In this document: positions 52,571 through 61,899 of the stretch, in pieces | Position numbering within the stretch: the first letter of the stretch is position 1 | Layout of the letters: each line of letters starts with the position of its first letter | Assembly: GCF_002086485.1 (NCBI RefSeq) | Contig: NZ_MVHF01000002.1 | Coordinates: forward strand, 310,001 to 374,000 | Origin: Mycobacterium aquaticum | GTDB lineage: Bacteria > Actinomycetota > Actinomycetes > Mycobacteriales > Mycobacteriaceae | Direction of reading: 5' to 3' | DNA: 64,000 nucleotides | Notes under the pieces: generated by a model | Databases searched by the model: none | Told to the model about the DNA's origin: nothing | Seen by the model: only the letters and a program-made list of their open reading frames with translations | Translations under genes and position numbers: made by a program

Positions 52571-53341
52571 GTGATTCAAGAGTTCAGCGACAAGATCGTC
52601 CTTGTCTCTGGGGCGGCCCGCGGCCAGGGCGCCGCGCACGCCCTGCGGTTCGCTGAAGCGGGTGCCGGTGTTGTGGTCTCCGACATACGTGATGAACTGG
52701 GCGAGAGTGTCGTCGAGCAGATTCGCATGAAGGGTGGACAGGCTGTCTACCAACGCCTGGATGTACGTGATGGTGGAGACTGGAATGCTGCGGTTGGACG
52801 GGCCGAATGCGAGTTCGGCGGTCTGGACATTCTGGTCAACAATGCCGGCGTGGTCGCTTGCGAACCCGTCGACACGTGCACCGATGACACTTGGCAGACC
52901 GTCATGCAGACCAACGCCACGGGCGTGTTCCAAGGTATGCGCGCCGCAGTACCCGCGATGCGGCGCCGCGGTGGAGGCGCGATCGTGAACACGGCCTCGA
53001 TGATGGGGCTCGTAGGATCGTGGGGGTATGCCGCCTACATCGCGAGCAAGTTTGCCGTTGTCGGGCTGACGAAGTCGGCTGCATTGACCTACGCGGCTGA
53101 CAACATTCGGGTGAACGCTGTCGCTCCGGGATGTGTGGACACGCCCATGCTCGATGAAGAAAAGAAGCTCATGGCCGCGAATCCCTATTGGGACTTTGAT
53201 GAATGGGTTGCCACTCAACCTATTTCGACAATCGCTCAGCCCGAAGAGGTCAGCGAGCTGGTGTTGTTCCTCGCCTCAGGACGCGCTAGGTACTGCACCG
53301 GCGGCGTCTACCCCATCGATGGCGGGTCGACCGCGGGATAA
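52571..53341 (+). CDS. Short-chain dehydrogenase (SDR, SGAARGQG type)
   Basis: A 256-residue SDR. Cofactor motif SGAARGQGAAHALRF, NNAGV, Ser in NTASMMGLV, YIASKFA for Tyr-x-x-x-Lys and TGGVYPIDGG. The GARGQG variant is close to that of mycofactocin-associated SDRs but lacks their insertions. The GTG at 52571 lies behind GGAGAAG. It is followed by another SDR after 60 bp. Controlled presumably by the TTGAAC palindrome upstream. Confidence 0.88.
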   Translation: MIQEFSDKIVLVSGAARGQGAAHALRFAEAGAGVVVSDIRDELGESVVEQIRMKGGQAVYQRLDVRDGGDWNAAVGRAECEFGGLDILVNNAGVVACEPVDTCTDDTWQTVMQTNATGVFQGMRAAVPAMRRRGGGAIVNTASMMGLVGSWGYAAYIASKFAVVGLTKSAALTYAADNIRVNAVAPGCVDTPMLDEEKKLMAANPYWDFDEWVATQPISTIAQPEEVSELVLFLASGRARYCTGGVYPIDGGSTAG

Positions 53342-53401
53342 ATGTGCCCGGCTGATGCCGGCGCAACTGCGCACCGAAACTTGTGGAAGGGAATTCTGAA
53401 T

Positions 53402-54256
53402 ATGGGCATGCTGGATGGTCAGGTGGTGTTCGTCACCGGCGGCGGGCGAGGACAGGGCAGGGCGCACGCCATCGCCTCGGCACGTGAAGGTGCCGACGTT
53501 GCACTGTTCGACTGCGTACACGACATCGATACTGTCGGATACCCTCTGGCACGTCGCCAGGATCTGGACGAGACAGCGTCTTTGGTGGAATCCGCGGGGC
53601 GCCGGGCGCTGCGGTACGTGGGCGACGTCCGGTCGCAAGCTGACCTGAACCAGGCGGTGGAGAAGACGATCTCCGCGTTCGGCCATCTCGACGCGTTGGT
53701 CGCGAACGCGGGGATCTGGGCCACGGGGCCTTTCTGGGAGCTGTCCGACGACCAGTGGTCGGACATGATCGACATCTGTCTGACCGGGGTGTGGCGTTCA
53801 GCTAAAGCCGTTGCCCCGCACATGATCGACCGGCAGAAGGGCTCGATCGTGATGACGTCTTCGGTCGACGGTCTTGAGCCCGGCGGCATCTATGCGCACT
53901 ACACGGCGGCCAAGCACGGGGTGCTGGGATTGATGAAGAGCGTGGCGCTGGAGTTGGCACCCCACGGACCCCGGTGCAACAGCGTGAACCCTGGAGCGGT
54001 GGACACGCCGATGCTCGACAATCAGCCCGGTTACGACCTCATCTCGGGACATCCAGGTGGCACGCGTGACGATCTCGTCGAGGGCGGGCATCGCTTCAAC
54101 GTCTTGAAGAATACGGCGCTGCTTGACCCGATGGACATCGCTAACGCTGCTGTCTTCCTGAACTCGGAACTGGCCGCCCGGGTCACCGGCACGACCCTTC
54201 TGGTCGATGCAGGGCACATGCTGCTCACCGGCTACAACCACAATCCTGTGCGCTGA
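53402..54256 (+). CDS. Mycofactocin-coupled SDR family oxidoreductase
   Basis: A 284-residue SDR of the mycofactocin-coupled family. These enzymes hold NAD tightly and pass electrons to mycofactocin. Signs are VTGGGRGQGRAHAIASAREGADV (key: GRGQGRAHA), the insertion after strand 2 (VHDIDTVGYPLARRQDLDET; key: TVGYPLARRQDL), NAGIW, Ser in MTSSVDGLEP, YTAAKHG, and VTGTTLLVDAGHM. GGAAGG lies 12 nt before the ATG. Such enzymes often oxidise alcohols or terpenoid-like substrates. No mycofactocin biosynthesis genes are in this window. Confidence 0.9.
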   Translation: MGMLDGQVVFVTGGGRGQGRAHAIASAREGADVALFDCVHDIDTVGYPLARRQDLDETASLVESAGRRALRYVGDVRSQADLNQAVEKTISAFGHLDALVANAGIWATGPFWELSDDQWSDMIDICLTGVWRSAKAVAPHMIDRQKGSIVMTSSVDGLEPGGIYAHYTAAKHGVLGLMKSVALELAPHGPRCNSVNPGAVDTPMLDNQPGYDLISGHPGGTRDDLVEGGHRFNVLKNTALLDPMDIANAAVFLNSELAARVTGTTLLVDAGHMLLTGYNHNPVR

Positions 54257-54502
54257 CGACACCCTTTCGCGGCTCTCGGGGGTGAGGCAACATCACGCGG
54301 ATCCAATATCTGCGTGGTGCGTCAAAGATGTTTGTACAAAGTCGATTACCGATCAGCAATAGCTGATTTGGTCTGCGGGGTGGCATGGTCGATCAGCCGA
54401 GCGTGCCATCACGCTCTCACCTTCTCGTGTGTGCCACCGCTGACACATCCAACCCAAATAGGCATTGACGTAGGTCACACCGAAGCCTATATTCCCCAAG
54501 TA

Positions 54503-54518
54503 TTGAACTTTTGTTCAA
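54503..54518. promoter_or_regulatory. TTGAAC-N4-GTTCAA operator before the second permease
   Basis: TTGAAC at 54503-54508 and GTTCAA at 54513-54518 with TTTT between are a perfect palindrome, 45 bp before the ATG at 54564. The 307-bp gap 54257-54563 shows nothing else. Confidence 0.72.
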
Positions 54519-54563
54519 AGTGACATTCACCGCATGCCAGCCCGTGAAGGAGACTGCATCGAT

Positions 54564-56036
54564 ATGACCACTACTCAAGATCCGGCGGACGGGACGAGTA
54601 CTGCGCCCCAGCAGCTGGTCGGGCACCTTACGGTCACCAAGCTCATCCTCACCGTTCTGGCGATGTCGGCTCCGTTGGGCGCAGTCGCAGGCATTGTGCC
54701 GCTGGTGATTGCGGAAGGCAATGGCGTCGGTGCCCCGATGACCTACGCGCTGATGGGGCTTATCCTGCTGATGTTCGCAGTGGGGTTCACCACCATGGCG
54801 CGGAACTTTCCCCGGACCGGCGCCTTCTATGCTTACATCACCGGCGGCCTGGGCAAGCCGATAGGCTTGCCGGCGGCCTTTCTGGCGCAGTTGGGCTATC
54901 TGACGTTGCTGGTCGGAACCTATGCGTTCTTCGGTGACTCGGTAAAGGTCTTGCTGGTTTCGCTTTTTGGACAGGCCTTCGCGCCATGGTGGGTGTGGGC
55001 GATCGTCCTGTGGCTGGCGGTGTCCGCACTCGGCCATTTCAATGTCGAACTATCCGGCAAAATCCTGAGCTTCCTGATGGTCATCGAAGTGCTCATCGTT
55101 CTGGTGTTCAACGTGTGCGTAGCGACAACCGGTGGGCCGCAAGGGTTTCAGTTCGAGTCGTTCACGCCCTCGGCATTCAGCTCGGGATCGGTCGGCGTGG
55201 GTATCCTGTTCGCCAGTGCGACGTTCCTCGGCTTCGAGGGAACGGCGATCTATCGGGCCGAGGTCAAGGACCCGGCGAGGACGGTGCCTCGCGCAACTTA
55301 CCTGGCGATCATCTTGATCGGCCTGTTCTACGTGTTCTCGTCATGGGCGCTGGTGACGTTCTACGGTGTGAACGGCGCGGTGGACGCCGCCAAGGCCGAT
55401 TCGACCGGAATGTTCGCCGCCGGCCTACGGTTCTACGCCGGCAATGTTGTTGCCGAGATCATGACCTGCATGGTGGTCACAAGCTTGTTCGCGGCGACGT
55501 TGGCGGCTCATAATCCGTTGGCGCGCTATACGTTTGCGCTGGCTCGCGACGGAGTTCTGCCTTCGTTCCTCGGACGGGTGGACGCCAACCACGGATCGCC
55601 GTCGACGGCGTCGGCGACAGTATCGACGATCGCCCTCCTGCTGACGCTGCCGTTTGTGTTTGTTGATGTCGACGCGGTCACGTTCTACTCATGGATGTTC
55701 GGCATCGGCACTTACGCGATCCTGGTCTTGATGGCGACAACATGTCTGGCGGTCCTGGTCTATTTCCGGCGCATTCCTCATCAGGAGCGAGCCTGGAATA
55801 CGCTCATCGCACCCGGCCTGGGGTTGGTCGGGATGATCGCGATGCTGTCGATCAGCAGCTATTACTTCCCCTTGCTGGTGGGCGGCAACTTCGCGGTGGG
55901 GCTGGGTCTGCAGCTGTTCATCCTCGCGTTGGCAGTGTTCGGGTGTGTCCTCGCTCTGGTATGGCGGCGCACCCGGCCCGAGGTCTACCGCCGCATCGGC
56001 GGTGAACCCGAGACCCCGGAGGACGCCCATGCATGA
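54564..56036 (+). CDS. APC-family permease
   Basis: A 490-residue transporter with 12 predicted transmembrane helices. APC signs: LTVTKLILTVLAMSAPLGAVAG in TM1 (key: MSAPLGAVAG), FPRTGAFYAYITGGLGKP, TFLGFEGTAIYRAEVKDPART in TM6 (key: GFEGTAIYRAE), and FYVFSSWALV. It is similar in type to the permease at 36.7 kb but clearly not a recent copy. GAAGGAG precedes the ATG at 54564, which is preferred over an ATG 30 bp upstream. It presumably imports the substrate of the luciferase-like pathway. Confidence 0.87.
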   Translation: MTTTQDPADGTSTAPQQLVGHLTVTKLILTVLAMSAPLGAVAGIVPLVIAEGNGVGAPMTYALMGLILLMFAVGFTTMARNFPRTGAFYAYITGGLGKPIGLPAAFLAQLGYLTLLVGTYAFFGDSVKVLLVSLFGQAFAPWWVWAIVLWLAVSALGHFNVELSGKILSFLMVIEVLIVLVFNVCVATTGGPQGFQFESFTPSAFSSGSVGVGILFASATFLGFEGTAIYRAEVKDPARTVPRATYLAIILIGLFYVFSSWALVTFYGVNGAVDAAKADSTGMFAAGLRFYAGNVVAEIMTCMVVTSLFAATLAAHNPLARYTFALARDGVLPSFLGRVDANHGSPSTASATVSTIALLLTLPFVFVDVDAVTFYSWMFGIGTYAILVLMATTCLAVLVYFRRIPHQERAWNTLIAPGLGLVGMIAMLSISSYYFPLLVGGNFAVGLGLQLFILALAVFGCVLALVWRRTRPEVYRRIGGEPETPEDAHA

Positions 56037-56082
56037 GACGTCGAACAGCCGGGCTAGTGAGTGCATCGAGAATGTGCCTGTG

Positions 56083-56682
56083 TCAGGTGGTTTTCGGCGA
56101 TTGTTTCTGCGTGGCGCGGCGTCGCGGCGCCTTGGCCTTCTCCTGGCTGAGCACAAGACGGATGAACGGTTCGGCATCCTCTGCGGATTGCAGGGAACCG
56201 CCCATGATGAGCTGAACGCCTACCCCTTCCCAGGCCGCTTCGAGACGCTGCGCGGTTTCGGTGCTGTACAGCCGTGCCAACTCGGCGCGGGTCGACACCG
56301 ACCAGTTCTCTACCAGGCGGTGATACGCGGGATCCCGCACCGAATGGGCGTAGATCTCGAACAGCAGAATTCTGTCGCGCTTGTCGCCGTACATGACGTC
56401 TATCAGGTTGAGCACAGCGGCCACCAGTGTGTCTTCGTCGACGGCCGCTTGAAATGGCGGCATGAACCGGTCGGTCTGACTCTGCACCCACGCCGCAAAC
56501 GCCTCGAACATCAGCTCATCGATGTTCTCGTAGTGATAGCTCGCAGAGCCGAGCGCTACCGACGCCACCGAGGCCACCCGGCGGTGAGTGACCCCTTTGA
56601 CGCCGTACTCACTTGCCACGGTGAGAGCCGCTTGACGCAACGCCGCTCTCGTGGGTTCCGATCGCTGACCGGCTCGAGGCAC
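56083..56682 (-). CDS. TetR-family regulator, candidate for the TTGAAC palindromes
   Basis: A 199-residue TetR regulator from the GTG at 56682, which lies right behind GGGGAGGGG; a longer frame would run through the operator. The HTH (about 12-55) has TVASEYGVKGVTHRRVASVASVALGSASYHYENIDELMF in pattern (key: GVTHRRVA, GSASYHYENIDEL). The C-terminal bundle is TetR_C type. The gene faces the permease tail to tail, 46 bp apart, and is divergent from the RibB-like gene. Confidence 0.87.
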   Translation of the reverse strand: MPRAGQRSEPTRAALRQAALTVASEYGVKGVTHRRVASVASVALGSASYHYENIDELMFEAFAAWVQSQTDRFMPPFQAAVDEDTLVAAVLNLIDVMYGDKRDRILLFEIYAHSVRDPAYHRLVENWSVSTRAELARLYSTETAQRLEAAWEGVGVQLIMGGSLQSAEDAEPFIRLVLSQEKAKAPRRRATQKQSPKTT

Positions 56683-56707
56683 GTCCCTCCCCTCCCCGCC
56701 ACGCGAT

Positions 56708-56723
56708 TTCAACAGCTGTTCAG
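56708..56723. promoter_or_regulatory. TTGAAC-like operator between tetR and the RibB-like gene
   Basis: TTCAACAGCTGTTCAG holds the same GAAC/GTTC arms, read as CTGAACAGCTGTTGAA on the other strand, with a perfect AACAGCTGTT centre. It lies 26 bp before the tetR start and 108 bp before the RibB-like start, and it is looser than the other three sites. Confidence 0.5.
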
Positions 56724-56830
56724 ACAACACGGTACCAGTCCGAGATCAGCGGTCTTGACGTCGGCCGGGAGCTGATGTGTTGCATCAGAGACCATCTCGT
56801 CATGTCCCAGCCGGTAGGAACGACCAGATC

Positions 56831-57541
56831 ATGGCCACCTCGGTCGATGACATCGATGAACTCGCCCCGGTGCGCGTCCAGCGCTTCGCGAAAGGCTTCG
56901 AGGGCGTGCTGACGCGATACCTCGACGGCGAGATCGTGGTCGTCGGACACGGAACATCGTGTGCTCTGACGCTCAATGCCCGTGTCGCGTCGGTGTCGGC
57001 GACGGCGGCGATGATCCGGCACGGGTCTGGCCTGATTTTCGTTGCCATGCAACAGAGCCGGCTCGCCGAGCTGAGGATCCCGCCGATGCCCACGGATGTG
57101 GCATCGCGATGTTCAGGCTGTCATGTCGCGATAGATGCTTCCGATGGGATAGGGACGGGCATCTCCGCACGTGATCGCGGTGAGACACTGCGACGGCTCG
57201 CGAACGGCGAGAGTGTGCCGGAGGACTTCCGGCGACCCGGGCATGTCATTCCCGTCGCAGGTGATCTGGTGGTCGGCGGTGCTGCGGCCACTCCGCAGAT
57301 TGTGCTCATGTTGGCTTCGTTGGCCGAAGGTGCATCGGGTGTCGGCGCTTTCACGACCCTGATGTCGGTCGAGCATCCTTGCGAGGTGGCGACCCCTTCG
57401 GAGGGGGCAGATATCGCTTCTCGCCTCGGGTATCACTATGTCGACGGCCATGTGGTGAGAAAAGCGTTCTACGGCTACAGCTGGCCGAGTAGACCGGCCT
57501 GCGGTTTGTCGAGTCGAACGCGTGGCCCGATTGTCGGCTGA
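56831..57541 (+). CDS. RibB-like protein lacking catalytic residues
   Basis: A 236-residue homologue of 3,4-dihydroxy-2-butanone-4-phosphate synthase, the RibB step of riboflavin synthesis. Preserved parts are AAMIRHGSGLIFVAM, LRIPPM, TGISARDRGETLRRLA and DFRRPGHVIPV. The first catalytic loop (DDEDRENEGD in RibB) reads GHGTSCALTL, the metal-binding GGHTEA is GGAAATPQ, and the later Glu of CEL is lost (TTL). All known catalytic acids and the metal His are therefore gone, so it is probably a ligand-binding pseudoenzyme. The ATG at 56831 follows GGAACG. It sits beside the TetR gene of a flavin-dependent pathway. Confidence 0.78.
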   Translation: MATSVDDIDELAPVRVQRFAKGFEGVLTRYLDGEIVVVGHGTSCALTLNARVASVSATAAMIRHGSGLIFVAMQQSRLAELRIPPMPTDVASRCSGCHVAIDASDGIGTGISARDRGETLRRLANGESVPEDFRRPGHVIPVAGDLVVGGAAATPQIVLMLASLAEGASGVGAFTTLMSVEHPCEVATPSEGADIASRLGYHYVDGHVVRKAFYGYSWPSRPACGLSSRTRGPIVG

Positions 57542-57565
57542 CTGTTTTCGGGTTGTCGCACAGCC

Positions 57566-60500
57566 TCACACCCGTTGCGGTGCCGCAGCGTTGAGCGCCT
57601 GGTCGAGGAAATCGGCGGGTACCTCAGGCCATGCCGGATTCCATTGACCTGCCTGCTGATCGGAACGCAGCGCCGCCAGGGTGGCCACCACGTGAGGGCC
57701 GCCGTCGACCAGGTAACGCAGCATCCGTAGCTGCGCGCATTGTGCTGCCACCGTTACGACCATCGCCTTGGCATCGGCGGTCCGCCCGTCGGCCGCAAGG
57801 CAGGCACCCAGCAGGCGCCGGGCCCGCAGCATCGCCTGCGGCCGGTTCAGCGGAGCCAGCCTGTCCACCCATTCGCGGGCCCAGCGACAGGCGAGTTCCC
57901 GCTGTGCCGGATCGGCGCCGGCGATGAGCGTGCGGATCGCCGAGGCCTCTTCGAACTGCACGGCGATCTCATCCATCGCATCGACGGGTTCGCGACGAGC
58001 GTCGTAGGACGTCACGGGCATGGGGCCGAACTCCGGATGCGGGGGCAGCCCGAGCCGGATGCGCTCATGTTCGGCCAGCGCACGAAGCCGGTTGAGGGAC
58101 AGTGCCCGTGCGACGCGGGTGGCCTCGTCGAGTCGTTGGGCGGCCGCGAGCCGGTCGCCCTGAAGGGCCTTGATCCGCGCGTTGATCACGTAGCGGGAAA
58201 TCTTGAAGTCGACCGAACCACCTTCCGGTCCCAACTTGTAGCTTTCGTCGAGCAGGCGCGTCGCCTCATCGAGATCGCCTCGCTCATAGAGCAATTCGCC
58301 GAGCAGCGAACTGGCCAGCCGGGCGGTGTAGGAATGGATGCCGCCCGATCGCTTGGCGATTCGCAGCGCTCCGCGGAAGAACGCTTCGGCTGCGGTGTTG
58401 TCGAGCATCAGGTGATGTGCCATTCCGGTGAAGCACAGGCCGTTGACGATGGTGAACGCGTCGCCGCTGCGCGCGTAGAACGGCGCCGCCCAGTCCTGGA
58501 TCCGATTGACCTCGTCGAGGTCGTAACGGTACGCGGCGGCGAAGGTCGCCACGTTGGCTGCCGACGCGACGCTGAACGGGCGCAGGCGATCCCGGCGTCG
58601 AATCGCCGCCGCGATGTGCTCGTCGATCCCGGCGAGCCGGTCGGCGCGCAGATCCACCACACCGCGCACAACACCGGCATCGGCTTGCACGTCGGCGATC
58701 TCCTCGGCGGACAGCCCGGAGTCCTGCAGCGTCGTATCCACCAGTGCGAGAGCCTGTTCGGCCGTCGGGATCCGGTGTAGCACGATGTTGGCCCAGGCCA
58801 AGGCAAGCTGCAGGCGGGGGTGCGACTGCACGGCTGCAGCGGGCAGCTTGCCCGCCAGCCCGATCAGAGTGGCCATCTGGCAGTTGGCGACGAAAGAGAG
58901 GCCGTCCTGCTCGACGAGGGTTACGGCGCGCTGCTCATCACCGGCGGCCAGCGCATGGTCGACCGCCTCGCTGATCAGCAGATGCTCGGCGAACCATTCC
59001 GAGGCTGCCCGGTGCAGCCGGATCACCCGTTGCGGGTCGCGACTGAGCCGGTGCTGCAGAAAGTCCAGGAACAATTGGTGGTAGCGGAACCACTGGTCGT
59101 CGATCCGGCGGAGGAACAGGTCGCGTTCCTCGATCTGCTCGAGTATCGCGAGCCCGTCGGGTACCCCGGTCAGTGCGGATGCCAGGTCCCCGCAGATCCG
59201 TTCGGTGATCGAGGTGGCCAGCAGGAAGTCGAGGATGGACGGTTCCAGGGTGTCGAGCACGTTCTCGGCGAGGAACTCGCTGATCATGTGATGCCGACCG
59301 GTCATCGTGCCGATGAGTTCGACCGGGTCGTCGCGGTCGCGCAGTGACAGCGAGGCCAGCTGCAGGGCCGCCACCCAGCCGTCGGTCTTGGCGGTGAGCT
59401 CTTCGACATCGACCGGGTCGAGGTCGAGGCCCCCGAGGTCCACCAGCAGATTCTCGGATTCGGAAACATCGAAACGCAGTGCGGTGGCGTCGATTTCGAC
59501 GAGTTCGTCCTGCATTCTCATCCGGCTCATCGGCACCCCGCTCTGGCTGCGGCTGGTGATCACGATGGTCATGCCGGACGCGACGTTGTCGATGAGGTAG
59601 CGCAGCGCCCCGATGGTCGCGGGGTCGGTGACCCGCTGCCAGTCGTCGATCACCAGGGTCATGCGGGTGTCGCTTTGGTGGATCTCGTTGATCAGTGATG
59701 TCAGCACGTAGCGTTCGGCCTCGTCTCCATGTTCCTCGAGTACCTCACCGAGATCGGCTGCCAGCTCCGGCGTTACCGCGCGGATTGCCTCGATGAGATG
59801 GGACAGGAACCAGACCACGTTGTTGTCGTCGTGGTCGACGGTCAGCCACGCCACGGCGGCCCCTTCGGACTTCAGCAGCTGGGCCCATTGAGCGGCCAAT
59901 GTGCTCTTCCCGAAGCCCGTCGGCCCGTGGATCACCGTGAGCTTCTTGTCCCGTTGGGCGCGCAGCACCTCGATCAGGCGGCCCCGTTCGACGAGCGTCT
60001 TTGTGGACATGGGCAGCCTGAACCGGGTGGCCGGGGCGGGCGGTGTCAGTGTGCGTACCCGCTGCCCGCTGAACGGTGTGCGCGGAGACGCCGACGGCTC
60101 GAACCGATTGGTCGGTGCCGCGACGGGGACGGCCATGTCGTCGACCGGCAGACCGTGGCGGCGTTGCAGCTCACGCAGCTGTTCGCCGAATGCCGCCGCA
60201 GTCGCCGGGCGGTCTTTGGTGTTACGCGACATCGCGCGTTCGATGGTCGTGCACATGTCGGCGGGCAACTCCGAATCCCGCAGGTTCGGCATCGGTTGCC
60301 TGGTGATCCGGAGGAACTGCGCCACCATCTGCTCGCCTTCGCGACGCTCGAACACCGCGTGACCGGTCGCCGCACTGAACAAGGTGGACGCAAGGCTGTA
60401 GACGTCGGAGGTGACGTCGGGTGGCTGCCCGAGCAACACTTCGGGCGCCGTGTAGGCGGGCGATCCGGTGACGGCACCGTCGGCGGTCTCGAATCCACCG

Positions 60501-61021
60501 ATGATGCGCGCGATGCCGAAATCGGTCAGCTGCGGCTCGCCGTACTCGGTGAGCAGGATGTTCGCCGGCTTGACGTCACGATGCAGGGTGCTGCGCCGGT
60601 GCGCGGTCTCCAATGCGCCGGCCAGCTTCACCCCGATGCGCAGGGCTTCCTGCCAGCCGATCGGTCCGGTGTCGTTGATCTTGGCGTTCAGTGACCCGTG
60701 CGGGTGGTACTGCATCACGATGTAGGGCCTGCCGCTGGCGGTGGTGCCGACCTGGAAGATGTTGACGATGTTCGGATGACCGGACAGCTTGCCCATCGCG
60801 ATCTGCTCGCGCATGAACCGTTCGAGATTGTCCGGTTCCAGATCGGTGGTCAGGACCTTCACTGCGACAGTGCGGCCGAGGGCGCGCTGTGTGCAGCGGT
60901 ACACCATGCCGAACCCGCCACGGCCGATTTCCTCGGGATCCTCGTAACCGGCCGCCGACAGCTCCGCCGGAATCCCGGCGGGCAGATCCCGCTGCGTCGG
61001 CAGCGGGTCGTTACGGCCCAT
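57566..61021 (-). CDS. pknK: PknK-like Ser/Thr kinase with ATPase/MalT-type domains
   Basis: A 1151-residue signalling protein. The kinase domain (about 30-290) has the glycine loop EIGRGGFGMVYRC, Lys55 in VAVKVL, HRDVKPANILL (147-157) and DFG at 167-169 with a GSPAYTAPE activation segment. A STAND-type NTPase follows, with Walker A GPTGFGKST (366-374), LVIDDWQRV and the AELLA-like helical region, and then a TPR-like superhelix (about 750-1110). No C-terminal LuxR HTH is seen, unlike MalT. This is the layout of M. tuberculosis PknK (1110 residues), which adjusts growth and VirS-type regulation. The ATG at 61021 is favoured by a weak GAGGCG upstream. Confidence 0.92.
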   Translation of the reverse strand: MGRNDPLPTQRDLPAGIPAELSAAGYEDPEEIGRGGFGMVYRCTQRALGRTVAVKVLTTDLEPDNLERFMREQIAMGKLSGHPNIVNIFQVGTTASGRPYIVMQYHPHGSLNAKINDTGPIGWQEALRIGVKLAGALETAHRRSTLHRDVKPANILLTEYGEPQLTDFGIARIIGGFETADGAVTGSPAYTAPEVLLGQPPDVTSDVYSLASTLFSAATGHAVFERREGEQMVAQFLRITRQPMPNLRDSELPADMCTTIERAMSRNTKDRPATAAAFGEQLRELQRRHGLPVDDMAVPVAAPTNRFEPSASPRTPFSGQRVRTLTPPAPATRFRLPMSTKTLVERGRLIEVLRAQRDKKLTVIHGPTGFGKSTLAAQWAQLLKSEGAAVAWLTVDHDDNNVVWFLSHLIEAIRAVTPELAADLGEVLEEHGDEAERYVLTSLINEIHQSDTRMTLVIDDWQRVTDPATIGALRYLIDNVASGMTIVITSRSQSGVPMSRMRMQDELVEIDATALRFDVSESENLLVDLGGLDLDPVDVEELTAKTDGWVAALQLASLSLRDRDDPVELIGTMTGRHHMISEFLAENVLDTLEPSILDFLLATSITERICGDLASALTGVPDGLAILEQIEERDLFLRRIDDQWFRYHQLFLDFLQHRLSRDPQRVIRLHRAASEWFAEHLLISEAVDHALAAGDEQRAVTLVEQDGLSFVANCQMATLIGLAGKLPAAAVQSHPRLQLALAWANIVLHRIPTAEQALALVDTTLQDSGLSAEEIADVQADAGVVRGVVDLRADRLAGIDEHIAAAIRRRDRLRPFSVASAANVATFAAAYRYDLDEVNRIQDWAAPFYARSGDAFTIVNGLCFTGMAHHLMLDNTAAEAFFRGALRIAKRSGGIHSYTARLASSLLGELLYERGDLDEATRLLDESYKLGPEGGSVDFKISRYVINARIKALQGDRLAAAQRLDEATRVARALSLNRLRALAEHERIRLGLPPHPEFGPMPVTSYDARREPVDAMDEIAVQFEEASAIRTLIAGADPAQRELACRWAREWVDRLAPLNRPQAMLRARRLLGACLAADGRTADAKAMVVTVAAQCAQLRMLRYLVDGGPHVVATLAALRSDQQAGQWNPAWPEVPADFLDQALNAAAPQRV

Positions 61022-61070
61022 CGTTCGCCTCGAAACTCTCATGGCGTCGCGGCAGCATCTCAGCCGCCTT

Positions 61071-61085
61071 AGAGAGGATATCTCT
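61071..61085. promoter_or_regulatory. Small palindrome upstream of pknK
   Basis: AGAGA-GGATA-TCTCT lies 50 bp before the pknK start. It may be an operator or chance. Confidence 0.25.
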
Positions 61086-61121
61086 GGCTTTGCCGGGGGG
61101 CGCGGACTCGGGAGAGATCGG

Positions 61122-61787
61122 TTATGCGGGCTGGCGGGTCAGGTGCTCGGGCCCGCTGACATAGACGATGGCGGGATGACCGGGCGAGGTCGCGGCGTCG
61201 GCGACGGCTGCGGCGAAGTCGACTGCTGAGTCGGCGAGCACCTCGCCGGACACCACGGTGAAGTTGATTCCGTGCCGGTCGAATTCCTTGCGCATCGCGT
61301 AGAGGGTGGTCTCGCCGGCGCGCTTGCCTGCGGCGATGGATGCGTAGCCTTTCGGCACTGCCTTATAGGGGTAGAAGTGCGCCTGGTGGCTGGTGACGAA
61401 GACGATCCGGCCGCCGGCGGGGATCAGGGGCAGGGCGAGCTGCGCGAGACGGCGCTGGGCGTCGCGGTTGAGGTGCATGGCAGGGCCGGGCTCGGTGCAG
61501 TACTGCCGTCCACCCGATGCGTTGAGCACCAGCATGTCGAGCCGGCCGAAGCGGGTCCCGATGTCGTCGATCATCGCGGCGACGGCCGTTTCGTCGCAGA
61601 TATCGGCCGCGGTGGTCGAGGCGTGCCCTCCCGCGCAGCGAATGGCGTCCGCGACGTAGTCGGCGCGTTCGGTGTTCGACCGGTATCCGACCACCACGTG
61701 GATGTCAGGGTCAGCGAGTTGGAGAGCGATTTCGGCGCCGATGCCTCGCGATGCACCGGTCACCAGAGCGACCCGTTGGCTGTGCAT
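61122..61787 (-). CDS. Atypical short-chain dehydrogenase/reductase
   Basis: A 221-residue SDR-like protein. The cofactor motif is VTGASRGIGAEIA and LNASGG replaces NNAG. Ser is in VTSHQAHFYP, but the active-site pair is spaced as GYASIAAGKRAGET, with Lys seven residues after Tyr rather than four. Related actinobacterial proteins share this YxxxxxxK form, so it may have changed chemistry. The final VDGG is missing and the protein ends VSGPEHLTRQPA. AAAGGAACC precedes the ATG at 61787. Its function is not known. Confidence 0.8.
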   Translation of the reverse strand: MHSQRVALVTGASRGIGAEIALQLADPDIHVVVGYRSNTERADYVADAIRCAGGHASTTAADICDETAVAAMIDDIGTRFGRLDMLVLNASGGRQYCTEPGPAMHLNRDAQRRLAQLALPLIPAGGRIVFVTSHQAHFYPYKAVPKGYASIAAGKRAGETTLYAMRKEFDRHGINFTVVSGEVLADSAVDFAAAVADAATSPGHPAIVYVSGPEHLTRQPA

Positions 61788-61899
61788 ATGCGGTTCCTTT
61801 CCCTGGAAGCGGTGACAAAGCACAAATGCGCTCCGCCGCCATGACAACCGGATGGGTCAACGCTACACCGAAATTAAGAAAAGTAAGAGACTCGTAAGG

